A stretch of 64,000 bases of DNA, from assembly GCA_018817385.1 (NCBI GenBank), contig JAHIUA010000081.1, positions 1 through 64,000 of the forward strand, read 5' to 3'. Under the pieces are notes generated by a model. It was given only the letters and a program-made list of their open reading frames with translations, searched no databases and had not been told where the DNA came from. Position 1 is the stretch's first letter. Each line of letters starts with the position of its first letter. Below, in pieces: positions 1-8,357 of this stretch. Made by a program: the position numbers and the translations under genes. The stretch comes from Pseudomonadota bacterium. Lineage in GTDB: Bacteria > Desulfobacterota > Desulfobulbia > Desulfobulbales > Desulfocapsaceae.

Positions 1-189
1 ATTAGTTCGCTTCCGGCTATTTGTTGCCCCCATGCCTTAAAAACCTTGGGGTCCGGGGCAAAGCCCCGATCATCTTCTTCAGCAGCACTGTTCCATCAAC
101 TTACTGAAAAAAATGTCCATCATTTTGCGTGATCGGGCTCATCCAGGTATCTCGAACTCGACGAGGACCAGAAGAAGGCAAAGGAACAA

Positions 190-1740
190 TTGCCGGATGA
201 CGAACTGTGGAAACAGGCAAAAGAAAAGGAGTCCAAGGTTAATAAAGACTTTTTTCTTCGTCTGCATCAGGAGAGTCTTCAGGATCATTATGACTTGTTT
301 TTCAATTCAATTGCCAGGTCCTTCGATCCACATACGGATTATCTTCCCCCCGCCCAAAGAGAGGAGGTTGATATTCAGCTGCGGGGTAATCTGGAAGGAG
401 TCGGGGCAACTCTTCGCAATGAAAACGGATTTAATAAGGTCGTCAGTATCGTTCCTGGTGGCCCTGCTGCCAAACAGGGTCTGCTCCAGGCCGAGGATAT
501 CATCCTCCAGATGGCGGAAAAAGGCGCTAACCCGATCGATATCACCGATATGCGTGCCAGCGATGCTGCGCACCTGATCCGAGGGGCCAAGGGAACCGAA
601 ATTCTTCTGACGGTGAAGAAGCCGGACGGAACCAAAAAGATTATTCCGATAACCAGAGATGTGGTTCAGATAGAAGATACCTTAGTAAAAGATACAGTGA
701 TAGATGGTCCGGATGGTGGGAAGATCGGTTATATCCTGATCCCTAGTTTTTATCGGGATTTTAGAAAAACATACAGCGGTGAAGATGCCAGGAACGCCAC
801 AGATGATACCCGTAAGGCCATCAAAGAGTTGCAAAAGAGCAACCCTGAAGGGATTATTCTTGATCTGCGCAATGATGGCGGCGGCTCGTTGAACGATGCC
901 GTCGATATTGCCGGGCTGTTCATCACGTCCGGACCTATTGTTCAAGTCAAAGACAGCACCGGGAAAATCCAGGTTTTAAGCGATGACGACGCGAATATCG
1001 AATACAGCGGTCCACTTGTCGTTCTGGTGAACAGGCTTTCCGCCTCGGCTTCGGAGATCGTTGCTGCAGCCCTGCAGGATTATAAACGGGCCATCATCGT
1101 CGGTGGCGAACATACCTATGGGAAAGGGACGGTGCAGACCATTATAAATCTGAACAAAAACCTGCGAGCTTCAGTGGCAGAAGAAATTGGCGATCTCGGG
1201 GTGTTAAAGTTGACCATCCAGAAGTTCTACCGAATCACCGGCGGTTCCACCCAGTACAAGGGATTTGGGCCCGATATTGTCTTGCCGAGTTTATTTCAGC
1301 ATCTGCAGTCAGGTGAAAAGTATCTCGATTACTCTCTTCCTTGGGATCAGATCGGGCCTGTAACGAATACCTCCTTCAGCGGCAAGCCTTTCGATCTGGA
1401 AATGATTCGGAAAATGAGTCTGTTGAGGGTTGAGCGTGACCCAGGGTTACAGGCCATCGCCAAAGAGGCAAAAATGGCAGGTGAACGAAGCAAACAGACC
1501 GCTGTCTCATTGAACCTTATGGATGTGCGTCAAAGGATGGAAGAGGCCTGTGAAGAACGAAAAGGCCTCAGTGACCAGTTGCGAAGCTCCCAGGCAGAAC
1601 TCTATGATGACAGACAGTTGCCAACCGCCGATGGAAAAGATATGAAAAAAGATGTTGTCCTCAGCTGGAAAGAAAAACTAACGCATGATCCGTATGTAAG
1701 AGAAGCAACAAACATCATTGTCGATATGAAAAGACAATGA
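190..1740 (+). CDS. prc: C-terminal processing (tail-specific) protease Prc/Tsp, N-terminally truncated
   Basis: This is a periplasmic serine protease of family S41A that cleaves proteins at non-polar C-termini. The order PDZ domain (roughly residues 60-150), S41 core, then C-terminal Prc-type extension is visible. The Ser/Lys catalytic pair is recognisable as the Ser in RLSASASEIVAAALQDY and the Lys in YGKGTVQ. Full-length Prc is about 650-700 residues; only 516 are present from the TTG at 190. The frame stays open upstream, and Prc-like residues (LELDEDQKKAKEQL) continue back to about position 151, but a TGA at 130-132 closes it. The signal peptide and roughly 150 N-terminal residues are therefore missing, and the gene is probably a truncated remnant despite an intact catalytic core. 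The family assignment is confident; expression and activity are doubtful. Bases 1-129 hold no recognisable gene. Confidence 0.8.
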   Translation: MPDDELWKQAKEKESKVNKDFFLRLHQESLQDHYDLFFNSIARSFDPHTDYLPPAQREEVDIQLRGNLEGVGATLRNENGFNKVVSIVPGGPAAKQGLLQAEDIILQMAEKGANPIDITDMRASDAAHLIRGAKGTEILLTVKKPDGTKKIIPITRDVVQIEDTLVKDTVIDGPDGGKIGYILIPSFYRDFRKTYSGEDARNATDDTRKAIKELQKSNPEGIILDLRNDGGGSLNDAVDIAGLFITSGPIVQVKDSTGKIQVLSDDDANIEYSGPLVVLVNRLSASASEIVAAALQDYKRAIIVGGEHTYGKGTVQTIINLNKNLRASVAEEIGDLGVLKLTIQKFYRITGGSTQYKGFGPDIVLPSLFQHLQSGEKYLDYSLPWDQIGPVTNTSFSGKPFDLEMIRKMSLLRVERDPGLQAIAKEAKMAGERSKQTAVSLNLMDVRQRMEEACEERKGLSDQLRSSQAELYDDRQLPTADGKDMKKDVVLSWKEKLTHDPYVREATNIIVDMKRQ

Positions 1741-1855
1741 CAATATGATTCTTTCAAAAGTTAGCTGTGGGCCTCTGCGCAGCATCCTCTCCATCGTTGG
1801 CCGCAGCTTTAAGACAGTAGTGAAAGTTGTGCACAATCATAAGGAACGAGAAACG

Positions 1856-2155
1856 ATGAGCGAAGTAAAGAAGAGGAGAAACCACACTCCGGAGTTCAAG
1901 GCGACTGTGGGACTGGAGGCATTGCGAGGAGTAAAGACAATCAATGAAATTGGCCAGGAGTATGGAGTACCTCCTGGTATGGTTAGACAATGGAAAGAGG
2001 AAATACAGGAGCAAGCCAAAACGCTGTTCAAAGGTAGGCCAGGCCCCAAAGCGATTGTTGCGCATCGGGAACTGGAGCTGTTGTTCAGCGAGATCGGCAA
2101 GTTGAAATTGGAACTCGACTGTTTGGGGAAAAAGTCCGGGAGCAGCCGCTCATAA
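1856..2155 (+). CDS. IS3-family transposase OrfA (orphan, insertion-sequence remnant)
   Basis: The 99-residue product has the HTH_8/InsE-type helix-turn-helix (KATVGLEALRGVKTINEIGQ, then VPPGMVRQWKEE) and the C-terminal leucine-rich part (IGKLKLELDCLGKKSG) typical of IS3-family OrfA. I chose the ATG at 1856 because AAGGAACGAG precedes it; longer in-frame starts carry no similarity. OrfA normally frameshifts into a DDE integrase OrfB. Here the reading stops at 2155 and no OrfB follows, so the element cannot move on its own. A C-terminal OrfB fragment of the same family lies far away at 19766-20097 on the opposite strand; whether both came from one element is unknown. Confidence 0.8.
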   Translation: MSEVKKRRNHTPEFKATVGLEALRGVKTINEIGQEYGVPPGMVRQWKEEIQEQAKTLFKGRPGPKAIVAHRELELLFSEIGKLKLELDCLGKKSGSSRS

Positions 2156-2241
2156 TACGACAACCCTGGATAGACCAATCAACACCAAGGGGTCAATAAA
2201 AACAGAGTGGTCAAGTCGTTACTTGACTCTTGCGGGTTGAG

Positions 2242-2658
2242 TCATGCAAAGACTTGCCCCTTACTCTTCAGTTCAAGTTGTGTGATTAATGTTGCCACAT
2301 CGAAGGTGCCGTTTTCCTGCAAATTCCCAAAATGAGCATGTCTACTGTATAGTACGTACATTAGGAAATCTGGGAACATCATACTAACACCGGTGATGAT
2401 CGGTAATCCGGCACTCAGAATAGTAGCCTCTTGAGGGGTGAAAGTACCTTCCCAAATTTCTTTTCAAAAAACACGAAAAGAATTTCTAAGGTACTTATGA
2501 ACAATGGTACGGTGTTCCCATATTTCCTCGTTGAGATTTGTACTGGCAATATAGTAGTAAAATGATCTGCTCAAGGGGAATTGAAACCGGGTTGCTGGTA
2601 TTTTGACAACCCGGTTCTTGCTAATAAAACGGCTTTGCTGCCAGGGAGCTTTTGTCAT
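2242..2658 (-). pseudogene. unrecognised gene interrupted by an in-frame TGA
   Basis: Reading the minus strand from an ATG at 2658 gives 64 codons to a TGA at 2464-2466. The same frame then continues without interruption for about 73 codons (KEIWEGTFTPQEATILSAG, then GVSMMFPDFLMYVLYSRHAH) to a TGA at 2242-2244. The residue composition on both sides of the stop looks like a folded, helical protein. I infer a broken gene of about 138 residues rather than two genes. No family was recognised. Selenocysteine at the TGA is conceivable, but I see no selenoprotein context or SECIS-like hairpin. It sits between the IS3 remnant and a secreted protein, in a region full of decayed DNA. Confidence 0.35.
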
Positions 2659-2661
2659 TTT

Positions 2662-3087
2662 CTACTTCGAGGGTTCAAGGTTGCTTTTTCCTATACCTTG
2701 AATAGATGGTATGAATATCGGCCAAGAAAAACTACCAGGAGAATAACATTCTGGTTCGTCTATCCCTCCATCACAATCGTTGTCAAGGTTGTCTGCACAA
2801 ATTTCTTCACCATCATAAATGCAAAAATACGTATCACACAAATCACCAATACCATCTCCATCAGCGTCATCCTGGTCTGGGTTTTGCGTGTTTGGACAAT
2901 TATCAGTATCATCCGGGACACCATCATCATCAGTATCTATACCGACAGTGCAATTTCCTGCAGAAGAACAATATTCTCCAACTGCACAATCTGCCTTATT
3001 ATAACACGCGACACCGAGCGTAAGTTCTGGTGTCATTAGAATTGTAATGATAAGTAAGGGTTGCAATACTGAGTTCTTGACAGTCAT
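2662..3087 (-). CDS. secreted calcium-binding protein with thrombospondin type 3 repeats
   Basis: The 141-residue product starts with a hydrophobic signal peptide (about residues 1-26). A Cys-rich segment follows, then an Asp-rich type 3 repeat pair (DTDDDGVPDDTDNCPNTQNP, then DADGDGIGDLCD) and a second Cys/Asp motif (EICADNLDNDCDGGIDEPEC). That last motif resembles the metal-binding repeats of myxobacterial and deltaproteobacterial MopE-like surface proteins. The Asp spacing predicts calcium loops. The protein is short and lacks an obvious anchor or sorting tail, so it is either a small exported protein or the N-terminal remnant of a larger adhesin; its end does coincide with a clean stop. 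Function beyond extracellular Ca2+ binding cannot be inferred. Confidence 0.6.
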   Translation of the reverse strand: MTVKNSVLQPLLIITILMTPELTLGVACYNKADCAVGEYCSSAGNCTVGIDTDDDGVPDDTDNCPNTQNPDQDDADGDGIGDLCDTYFCIYDGEEICADNLDNDCDGGIDEPECYSPGSFSWPIFIPSIQGIGKSNLEPSK

Positions 3088-3733
3088 ACAGAATTATCCC
3101 CAAATGTTAAGAGTGTTTTATTACTTGGTGGCATCATTTGTTTTAATTACATGATCATACTAAATCACTGTCTGAGTCACAAGGGATAAGGGGTAACTCT
3201 TTGTGTCTCCTGCAGGGTTGACTGCTTATCCATCCCTGCAATGCGACTGATGCCCACGGTAAGATTCGAACCTTCAGGACCAGGACGAGTAATCCTGAGA
3301 CTACTTGTAAAGTCGGACCATTACATATGGTCAGCAGGCCTAATCTTGGTGGGAATAGGTAAACAGAATCCGCTTAATAATGTTGTCATTTCTAAGAGGT
3401 CATGCTTTAAACACTCAGCCGCCAATCAAGTAGGTGCTGTGTTTTTTCAGGAGTTCCTGTAAATGTAAGCGCTACAGTAAAATCTGGTGATTAAGAAAAT
3501 CATACAAATCAAATCTAACAGTAACAGTAGATTTATTAAGTTTATGTAGGCACTCGAACGGTTAAAACTGGAAGGACGAATATCAACTTCTACTCATCAA
3601 AAGATTTTTAAAATTCGCATACATTTCAAATCTGACCTTATTTACAATATTTCTAACTGAACCAGAAAGCCGACTTACTTATTTAAATTGGCAACTCTCA
3701 TCAATCATGGCGATTGACTGATACAATATACAC
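3088..3733. other. intergenic region without a supported gene
   Basis: About 650 bases separate the secreted calcium-binding protein from the arsenic operon. The stretch is mostly AT-rich, with stop codons in all frames. A 73-codon + frame at 3241-3462 has no recognisable similarity and no good ribosome-binding site. The more GC-rich part (about 3200-3360) looks like part of a structured element, with several short inverted repeats, but I could not assign it to a tRNA, intron or riboswitch class. Confidence 0.4.
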
Positions 3734-3762
3734 TTGACATAACACAATGAGTTGCTTATGAT
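3734..3762 (+). promoter_or_regulatory. sigma70-type promoter of the arsenic operon
   Basis: A perfect -35 box TTGACA (3734-3739) is followed after exactly 17 bases by TATGAT (3757-3762), one base from the -10 consensus. It lies about 50 bases upstream of the arsR start and points into the operon. This is one of the clearest promoters in the window. Confidence 0.8.
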
Positions 3763-3769
3763 TTTATCG

Positions 3770-3791
3770 CATATCGTCACATGGCAATATG
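3770..3791 (+). promoter_or_regulatory. candidate ArsR operator (imperfect dyad)
   Basis: CATATCG (3770-3776) and CAATATG (3785-3791) form an imperfect inverted repeat between the -10 box and the arsR start. ArsR/SmtB repressors typically bind such AT-rich dyads overlapping or just downstream of their own promoter. A repressor bound here would block transcription of the whole cluster until the metalloid is sensed. The assignment is by position and symmetry only. Confidence 0.45.
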
Positions 3792-3813
3792 ACCAAATTG
3801 GAGGAGAGTGATT

Positions 3814-4158
3814 GTGAAATTATTTATTCGGGTAATGAAAGCTCTGTCGGATCCTAATCGAGTCAGGTTTATCAAACTACTTGGCACTAAAGAATTCTGT
3901 GTTTGCGAGTTACAGCAGCTCATCGGACTAGCTCAATCGACAGTTTCCAAGCATTTGAAAATCCTAGAAGAAGCAGGGCTGGTTACATACCGGAAAGAAG
4001 GTTCCTGGATTATTTACCGGCTCACACAGGGTGAGGAGTCGGAATATGCAAAAGTGATGCTTGATAACATCGACGGGTGGCTCACCGATGACTCGCAGCT
4101 TCAGGAGATGTTGTACAGGTTACCCCAGATTGACCGGGAACGAAACTGCGCCGCCTGA
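3814..4158 (+). CDS. arsR: ArsR/SmtB-family metalloregulatory repressor
   Basis: This 114-residue winged-helix repressor has the classical recognition-helix segment (LAQSTVSKHLKILEEAG). Its FCVCEL motif places Cys29 and Cys31 in the helix that forms the arsenite/antimonite site of ArsR. A Cys near the C-terminus (RNCAA) could be an additional ligand. It is predicted to repress this operon and to release DNA on As(III) or Sb(III) binding. I chose the GTG at 3814 because GGAGGAG at 3800-3806 sits at ideal distance; the in-frame GTG at 3808 would be too close. It is the first gene after the promoter and is followed by transport and thiol-redox genes for arsenic, which supports the inferred ligand. 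Confidence 0.88.
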   Translation: MKLFIRVMKALSDPNRVRFIKLLGTKEFCVCELQQLIGLAQSTVSKHLKILEEAGLVTYRKEGSWIIYRLTQGEESEYAKVMLDNIDGWLTDDSQLQEMLYRLPQIDRERNCAA

Positions 4159-4195
4159 TTCATTTTTCAAATAACAAAACTTTTTGGAATTAGCT

Positions 4196-5494
4196 ATGGA
4201 ATGGAAAAGAGAGTGGAAGCCATTGATGTGGATTGTAGCTGTTTTTATTGGTTGCTATTATCTGCCGGTTGGAAGTTGGCGTTTTGATAACGCTGTGATT
4301 GAGTCCCTGCACCTGGTCAAATGGTATGCTCAGGAACATGTTTTGCTATGCCTGATCCCTGCTTTCTTTATAGCAGGCGCCATTGCCGTTTTTGTCAGCC
4401 AGGCTTCTGTGTTGAAGTATCTTGGCGCTAAGGCCAATAAGATTGTTGCCTATGGCGTCGCCTCAGTATCCGGAACGATCCTTGCTGTTTGTTCCTGCAC
4501 CATTCTCCCTCTCTTTGCGGGAATTTATCGAATGGGTGCAGGTCTTGGCCCTGCAACCGCTTTTCTTTATTCAGGTCCTGCCATCAACATTCTTGCCATT
4601 ATTCTCACTGCCCGCATTCTTGGACCTGAGCTTGGAATAGCCAGGGCGGTTGGGGCAGTTATATTCAGTGTCATTATCGGTCTTCTCATGCACTTTTTCT
4701 TCAGAAAGGAAGAAATGGAGAAAGCTGAGGCGCAGATGGCTATGCCCGAAGAAGAGGTTTCCAGGCCGCTTTGGCAGAATGCCGTATATTTTGCAATGAT
4801 GGTTGGCATTCTTGTTTTTGCCAATTGGGGGAAAACTGAAGAAACATCCGGACTCTGGTTTGCCATTTACTCTAATAAATGGCTGATAACCTCTTTGTTT
4901 TCAGCAGCCATGGGAATATGTCTCATGCTCTGGTTTCATTTACCTAAATGGCAGGTTGTACTTGCTGCGGCTCCAGCAGTGATCATGGCGTTTCTATTTA
5001 CCGGTCATCCCACAGTCGCCTTTGTGGCGGGTGTTGTAGGACTGTCGCTTCTCATAAGTCCCAGGGAAGATGAGTCAGGCGAATGGTTCAGGGAGTCCTG
5101 GGGATTTGCCAAACAGATTCTGCCTCTTCTGCTTTTTGGTGTTCTTGTGGCTGGAATATTGCTGGGTCGCCCTGGAAACGAAGGGCTTATTCCCTCCGAG
5201 TGGGTAAGCAGGGCCGTGGGCGGCAATTCGATTATGTCGAATTTTGCCGCGTCATTTGCCGGGGCATTTATGTATTTCGCCACCTTGACTGAAGTGCCGA
5301 TTCTCCAGGGACTGATCGGCAATGGTATGGGTAAAGGGCCTGCTCTGGCCTTGCTGCTTGCCGGTCCGGCCTTGAGCCTGCCTAATATGCTCGTCATTCG
5401 CAGCGTCATGGGAACAAAGAAAACCGTGGTGTTTATCAGTCTTGTTGTGGTGATGGCAACGATAAGTGGACTGTTATTCGGATCATTTTTTTAG
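4196..5494 (+). CDS. ArsP/DUF318-type permease, probable metalloid efflux
   Basis: The product is a 432-residue inner-membrane protein with about ten hydrophobic segments. The first half carries the family signature with a CSC motif in a membrane helix (SGTILAVCSCTILPLFAG) and a following GPAINILA segment. The second half repeats the fold, including TEVPILQGLIGNGMG and LLLAGPALSLPN. A charged cytosolic loop (FFRKEEMEKAEAQ) separates the halves. Members of this permease family include ArsP, which exports trivalent organoarsenicals, and permeases linked to other thiophilic ions. The position directly behind arsR and before a mini-thioredoxin points to arsenic, but substrate specificity cannot be read from the sequence. 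The start at 4196 is preceded by a weak TTGGA. Confidence 0.75.
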   Translation: MEWKREWKPLMWIVAVFIGCYYLPVGSWRFDNAVIESLHLVKWYAQEHVLLCLIPAFFIAGAIAVFVSQASVLKYLGAKANKIVAYGVASVSGTILAVCSCTILPLFAGIYRMGAGLGPATAFLYSGPAINILAIILTARILGPELGIARAVGAVIFSVIIGLLMHFFFRKEEMEKAEAQMAMPEEEVSRPLWQNAVYFAMMVGILVFANWGKTEETSGLWFAIYSNKWLITSLFSAAMGICLMLWFHLPKWQVVLAAAPAVIMAFLFTGHPTVAFVAGVVGLSLLISPREDESGEWFRESWGFAKQILPLLLFGVLVAGILLGRPGNEGLIPSEWVSRAVGGNSIMSNFAASFAGAFMYFATLTEVPILQGLIGNGMGKGPALALLLAGPALSLPNMLVIRSVMGTKKTVVFISLVVVMATISGLLFGSFF

Positions 5495-5541
5495 AAGATT
5501 TTAAAGGGAACCACTCTCACTCATCAAAAATGGAGAAAATT

Positions 5542-5772
5542 ATGGAAATCAAAGTATGCGGTCCGGGTTGTGCGAAATGTCATGAAACTGAAAGAGTTGT
5601 TAAAGAAGCAATTGAGGAAAGCGGTGTTGAGGCATCAGTGGAAAAAATTACTGACTTTAATGAAATAGCAAAGTTGGGAGTATTTTCCACGCCAGCCGTT
5701 ATCATTGACGGTCAGGCGAAATGCGTTGGCAAAGTACCGACTAAAAAAGATGTTTTGAAATGGATAAACTAA
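5542..5772 (+). CDS. small redox-active disulfide (mini-thioredoxin) protein
   Basis: This 77-residue protein belongs to the short thioredoxin/glutaredoxin-like family (TM0996/MTH895 type). Its active site is near the N-terminus (VCGPGCAKCHETE, with CAKC at residues 10-13) and it has the cis-Pro motif FSTPAVIID. Such proteins frequently follow ArsP-like permease genes and are thought to handle thiol transfer or metalloid delivery. The ATG at 5542 is preferred because GGAG at 5532-5535 is correctly spaced; an upstream in-frame ATG at 5530 is possible. It has no signal peptide, so it is cytosolic, unlike the exported thioredoxin encoded next. Confidence 0.82.
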   Translation: MEIKVCGPGCAKCHETERVVKEAIEESGVEASVEKITDFNEIAKLGVFSTPAVIIDGQAKCVGKVPTKKDVLKWIN

Positions 5773-5782
5773 GGAGACTTAT

Positions 5783-5886
5783 ATGATGACAATGCAAAAT
5801 ATCTTGTTGGTGGGTTGCTGAAACTTGCTGAAGAGCTCCGAGGCGATGATTCACTGGAGTTTTTTAATGGAATAGATAAAAAATAA
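5783..5886 (+). pseudogene. frameshifted small gene remnant in the arsenic operon
   Basis: A good ribosome-binding site (AAGGAG at 5771-5776) precedes ATGATGACAATG, but this frame ends after 12 codons (MMTMQNILLVGC). Shifting by one base opens a frame to 5886 that looks like real protein (LVGGLLKLAEELRGDDSLEF). The simplest reading is a small gene of about 34 codons with a one-base frameshift. The family was not recognised. It lies between the two thioredoxin-like genes, in the same direction. Confidence 0.35.
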
Positions 5887-5927
5887 GCTGGGACGACAAC
5901 GTGAAAATCAGGATGGAGATCAATACT

Positions 5928-6314
5928 ATGAAAATCAAGTTTATTTGTTTCGGAATGTTTACCCTTTTTCTCTTTTTGGTGTCACCGGTGTACTCTGCAT
6001 CGCAACCGGAAATTCCGGTTAAGGGCATGGTTACTATGGTTGACTTAGGTGCTAAAAAATGTATCCCCTGCAAGATGATGGCACCCATTTTGGAAAAACT
6101 GACAAAGCAGTATGAGGGACATGCAGCTATTATTTTTATTGATGTATGGGAGGATAGTAGCCAGGGGAGCAAGTTTGGTATTCGTTCTATTCCTACCCAG
6201 ATTTTTTATGATAAAGACGGCAAAGAGGTTTATCGCCACCAGGGATTTCTTGGGGAAGAAGCTATCATTAAGCAGCTTGCCAAGATGGACGTTGCTGTCC
6301 CCAAAGGTGATTAA
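5928..6314 (+). CDS. exported thioredoxin-family protein
   Basis: The 128-residue product has an N-terminal signal peptide (about residues 1-23, ending VYSAS). A thioredoxin fold follows, with the CXXC site KKCIPCKMMAP (Cys45, Cys48) and the cis-Pro loop RSIPTQIFYD. It is predicted to act in the periplasm as a disulfide reductase or oxidase. The adjacent CcdA-like membrane protein, three bases downstream, would pass it electrons from the cytosol. I chose the ATG at 5928 because GGAG (5915-5918) is well spaced and the signal peptide begins there; in-frame GTG 5901 and ATG 5916 would add a charged extension. A role in keeping periplasmic thiols reduced during arsenic stress is an inference from the neighbours. 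Confidence 0.82.
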   Translation: MKIKFICFGMFTLFLFLVSPVYSASQPEIPVKGMVTMVDLGAKKCIPCKMMAPILEKLTKQYEGHAAIIFIDVWEDSSQGSKFGIRSIPTQIFYDKDGKEVYRHQGFLGEEAIIKQLAKMDVAVPKGD

Positions 6315-6316
6315 CC

Positions 6317-7018
6317 ATGATGGATGGACTCTTCTTACAAGTAAATGCCTGGATTATCAGCGGAACCTATCTTGCGGCTCTAGGGTGCTTTGTCTGGGGA
6401 ATGATCAGTGTGTTGCTCAGTCCCTGTCATCTGGCCTCTATTCCTCTCATTGTAGCTTATGTTGGGGGACAGGATAAAATTATTAAGGGGAGGCGGGCTG
6501 CTGTGTATGCCGCGCTGTTTAGCACAGGGCTTTTTATCACCATTGTCATTGTGGGGATAATTTGTGCCATGCTGGGGCGCATGCTTGGTGATGTAGGCCC
6601 CTACTGGACAATCGTCATTGGTGTAATCCTTCTCTGGATATCTGCTGATATGCTGGGTATTGCCAAATGCGCCATGCCTGGTTCCATGATGGGGAAATTG
6701 CAGATAAAAGGGGCACTTGGGGCCTTTTATCTGGGGCTTGCCTATGGTGTGCTGTCCGGTTCCTGTACCTTTGGATTTATTGCCCCTATTTTGGCAATTA
6801 TCACGGTTCAGAAAGAGGTGGCAACAGGTGTGATCCTCATCCTGCTTTTTGCCATTGGCCATTGCCTGCCCATTGCCATAGCCGGTAGTTCCACAGCAAC
6901 TGTTAAAAGGCTCATGGGGAATTCTGCTTTTGGCCGGAGCAGCACATGGTTCAGGAAAGGAGCTGGAGTTTTAATTGCAGGATTAGGTTGCTATTTTATT
7001 GCCCTGCCATTTGTTTAA
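6317..7018 (+). CDS. ccdA: CcdA/DsbD-like transmembrane electron transfer protein
   Basis: This 233-residue protein has six or more hydrophobic segments and a DsbD-beta/CcdA fold. The paired membrane cysteines are visible in VLLSPCHLASIPL and GVLSGSCTFGFIAP. Such proteins carry reducing equivalents from cytosolic thioredoxin to periplasmic thioredoxin-like partners. The gene starts two bases after the stop of the exported thioredoxin, so the two form a functional pair. The late GHCLPIAIAG segment is also typical. Involvement in cytochrome c maturation is the classical role, but location inside an arsenic cluster favours a thiol-redox support function here. Confidence 0.8.
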   Translation: MMDGLFLQVNAWIISGTYLAALGCFVWGMISVLLSPCHLASIPLIVAYVGGQDKIIKGRRAAVYAALFSTGLFITIVIVGIICAMLGRMLGDVGPYWTIVIGVILLWISADMLGIAKCAMPGSMMGKLQIKGALGAFYLGLAYGVLSGSCTFGFIAPILAIITVQKEVATGVILILLFAIGHCLPIAIAGSSTATVKRLMGNSAFGRSSTWFRKGAGVLIAGLGCYFIALPFV

Positions 7019-7088
7019 ATCAACAATGTCAACGCCCGCATCCATAAAACCATTTGCCAGGGCCTGAGCCAAAGACGGAGCCTGCAGG
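7019..7088 (-). pseudogene. possible fragment of a phosphoglucomutase/phosphomannomutase gene
   Basis: The minus strand encodes LQAPSLAQALANGFMDAGVD and then IVD without interruption. This matches the N-terminal pattern of alpha-D-phosphohexomutases (substrate-side Ser, ALANG, AGVDVVD). The segment is only about 25 codons and is antisense to the operon, so it would be a relic left by a rearrangement between ccdA and acr3. The similarity is short and judged by memory, so confidence is low. Confidence 0.3.
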
Positions 7089-7155
7089 TAACTCGTTTTC
7101 TGGATATGGAATGTAGTTTTTTTTGAATAATCGAGAATAATATGAGGAACAATTT

Positions 7156-8352
7156 ATGAGCAATGAGTCATGTCCCATCCATGAGCGTAAGATGACAAGT
7201 CTTTTTGAACGCTACCTGACTCTTTGGGTCGGCTTATGTATTATTGGGGGGATTTTTCTTGGCAAAGTTGCACCTAATCTAGCCAAGACTCTTGACGGCA
7301 TGTCCATCTCGGTGAACGGTGCGCCGGTGGTCTCCATACCCATTGCCATCTGCCTGTTTTTCATGATGTATCCGATTATGGTAAAAATCGATTTTTTCAC
7401 TGTGGTCAAGGCGGGAAAAAGCGCTAAGCCGGTATTCCTGACTCTCTTTCTCAACTGGTGTATCAAACCCTTTACCATGTATGCGATAGCCATGTTTTTT
7501 CTTGGATTCCTATTGAAGAGCTTTATCGGAGCTGAAGCCATTGATCTTGTCAAAATACCTTTCGGCCTTGATCTGCCTCTGGGAGCAACACATGGCGCAG
7601 GAACGGTTGTCTTGCAGGATGGCCTAAAAATGCTCGAAATACCATTATGGCGTAGCTATTTAGCGGGGTGCATATTGCTGGGTATTGCACCCTGTACAGC
7701 GATGGTTTTGGTCTGGGGATATCTGGCCGAGGGCAATGACGCTCTGACTTTGGTTATGGTAGCCATCAACTCTTTGACCATGCTTGTGCTCTATGGTGTT
7801 TTGGGAGGCTTCCTTCTTGGAATAGGCCAACTTCCTATTCCTTGGCAGGCGTTATTGCTTTCTGTGGCTATTTATGTAGCCCTTCCCCTCTTTGCCGGAT
7901 ATTTCTCCAGAAAATGGATCATCAGCACCAAAGGAGAAACATGGTTCAAAGAGAAGTTTTTGGATGTCCTGACCCCAGTGACCATCAGTGCCTTACTTCT
8001 CACCCTGGTACTTCTTTTTAGCTTTAAAGGCGAAGTTATTCTTGCCAACCCTCTGACCATTGTCTGGATATCAATACCGCTATTTATCCAGACAATCTTT
8101 ATATTTACCCTGGGATATGGTGCAGCGAAACTTATGAAGCTTGACTATAAAGATGCCGCTCCCGTAGCGATGATTGGTGCCTCCAACCATTTTGAGGTGG
8201 CCATTGCCACGTCAGTCATGCTTTTCGGCCTATCATCAGGTGCGGCCTTAGCCACAGTGGTTGGAGTTCTTATTGAGGTTCCAGTAATGCTGATGCTGGT
8301 TAGCGTATGTAAACGTACAAGAAATTGGTTCAACCATCAGACAGATGGGTAA
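7156..8352 (+). CDS. acr3: ACR3-family arsenite efflux transporter
   Basis: This 398-residue inner-membrane antiporter has about ten hydrophobic helices. It carries the ACR3 hallmark segment with the essential cysteine ([20 protein letters not shown], Cys180) and the conserved late helix signature [20 protein letters not shown]3 exports arsenite using the proton gradient and is the main detoxification step of ars operons. The N-terminus ([20 protein letters not shown]) is slightly longer than in many homologues and contains an extra CPIH that may be a metal ligand. A 137-base gap with a relic separates it from ccdA, so it may be partly independently transcribed. Confidence 0.92.
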   Translation: MSNESCPIHERKMTSLFERYLTLWVGLCIIGGIFLGKVAPNLAKTLDGMSISVNGAPVVSIPIAICLFFMMYPIMVKIDFFTVVKAGKSAKPVFLTLFLNWCIKPFTMYAIAMFFLGFLLKSFIGAEAIDLVKIPFGLDLPLGATHGAGTVVLQDGLKMLEIPLWRSYLAGCILLGIAPCTAMVLVWGYLAEGNDALTLVMVAINSLTMLVLYGVLGGFLLGIGQLPIPWQALLLSVAIYVALPLFAGYFSRKWIISTKGETWFKEKFLDVLTPVTISALLLTLVLLFSFKGEVILANPLTIVWISIPLFIQTIFIFTLGYGAAKLMKLDYKDAAPVAMIGASNHFEVAIATSVMLFGLSSGAALATVVGVLIEVPVMLMLVSVCKRTRNWFNHQTDG

Positions 8353-8357
8353 ACTGT

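Noticed and set aside
3260-3290. Possible tRNA T-arm (GGTTCGAATC on the minus strand)
   Set aside because: The flanking bases do not pair into a T-stem and no acceptor or anticodon arm could be built.
3241-3462. 73-codon + strand frame upstream of the arsenic operon
   Set aside because: No ribosome-binding site, no similarity, and located in a region that looks structured or eroded.
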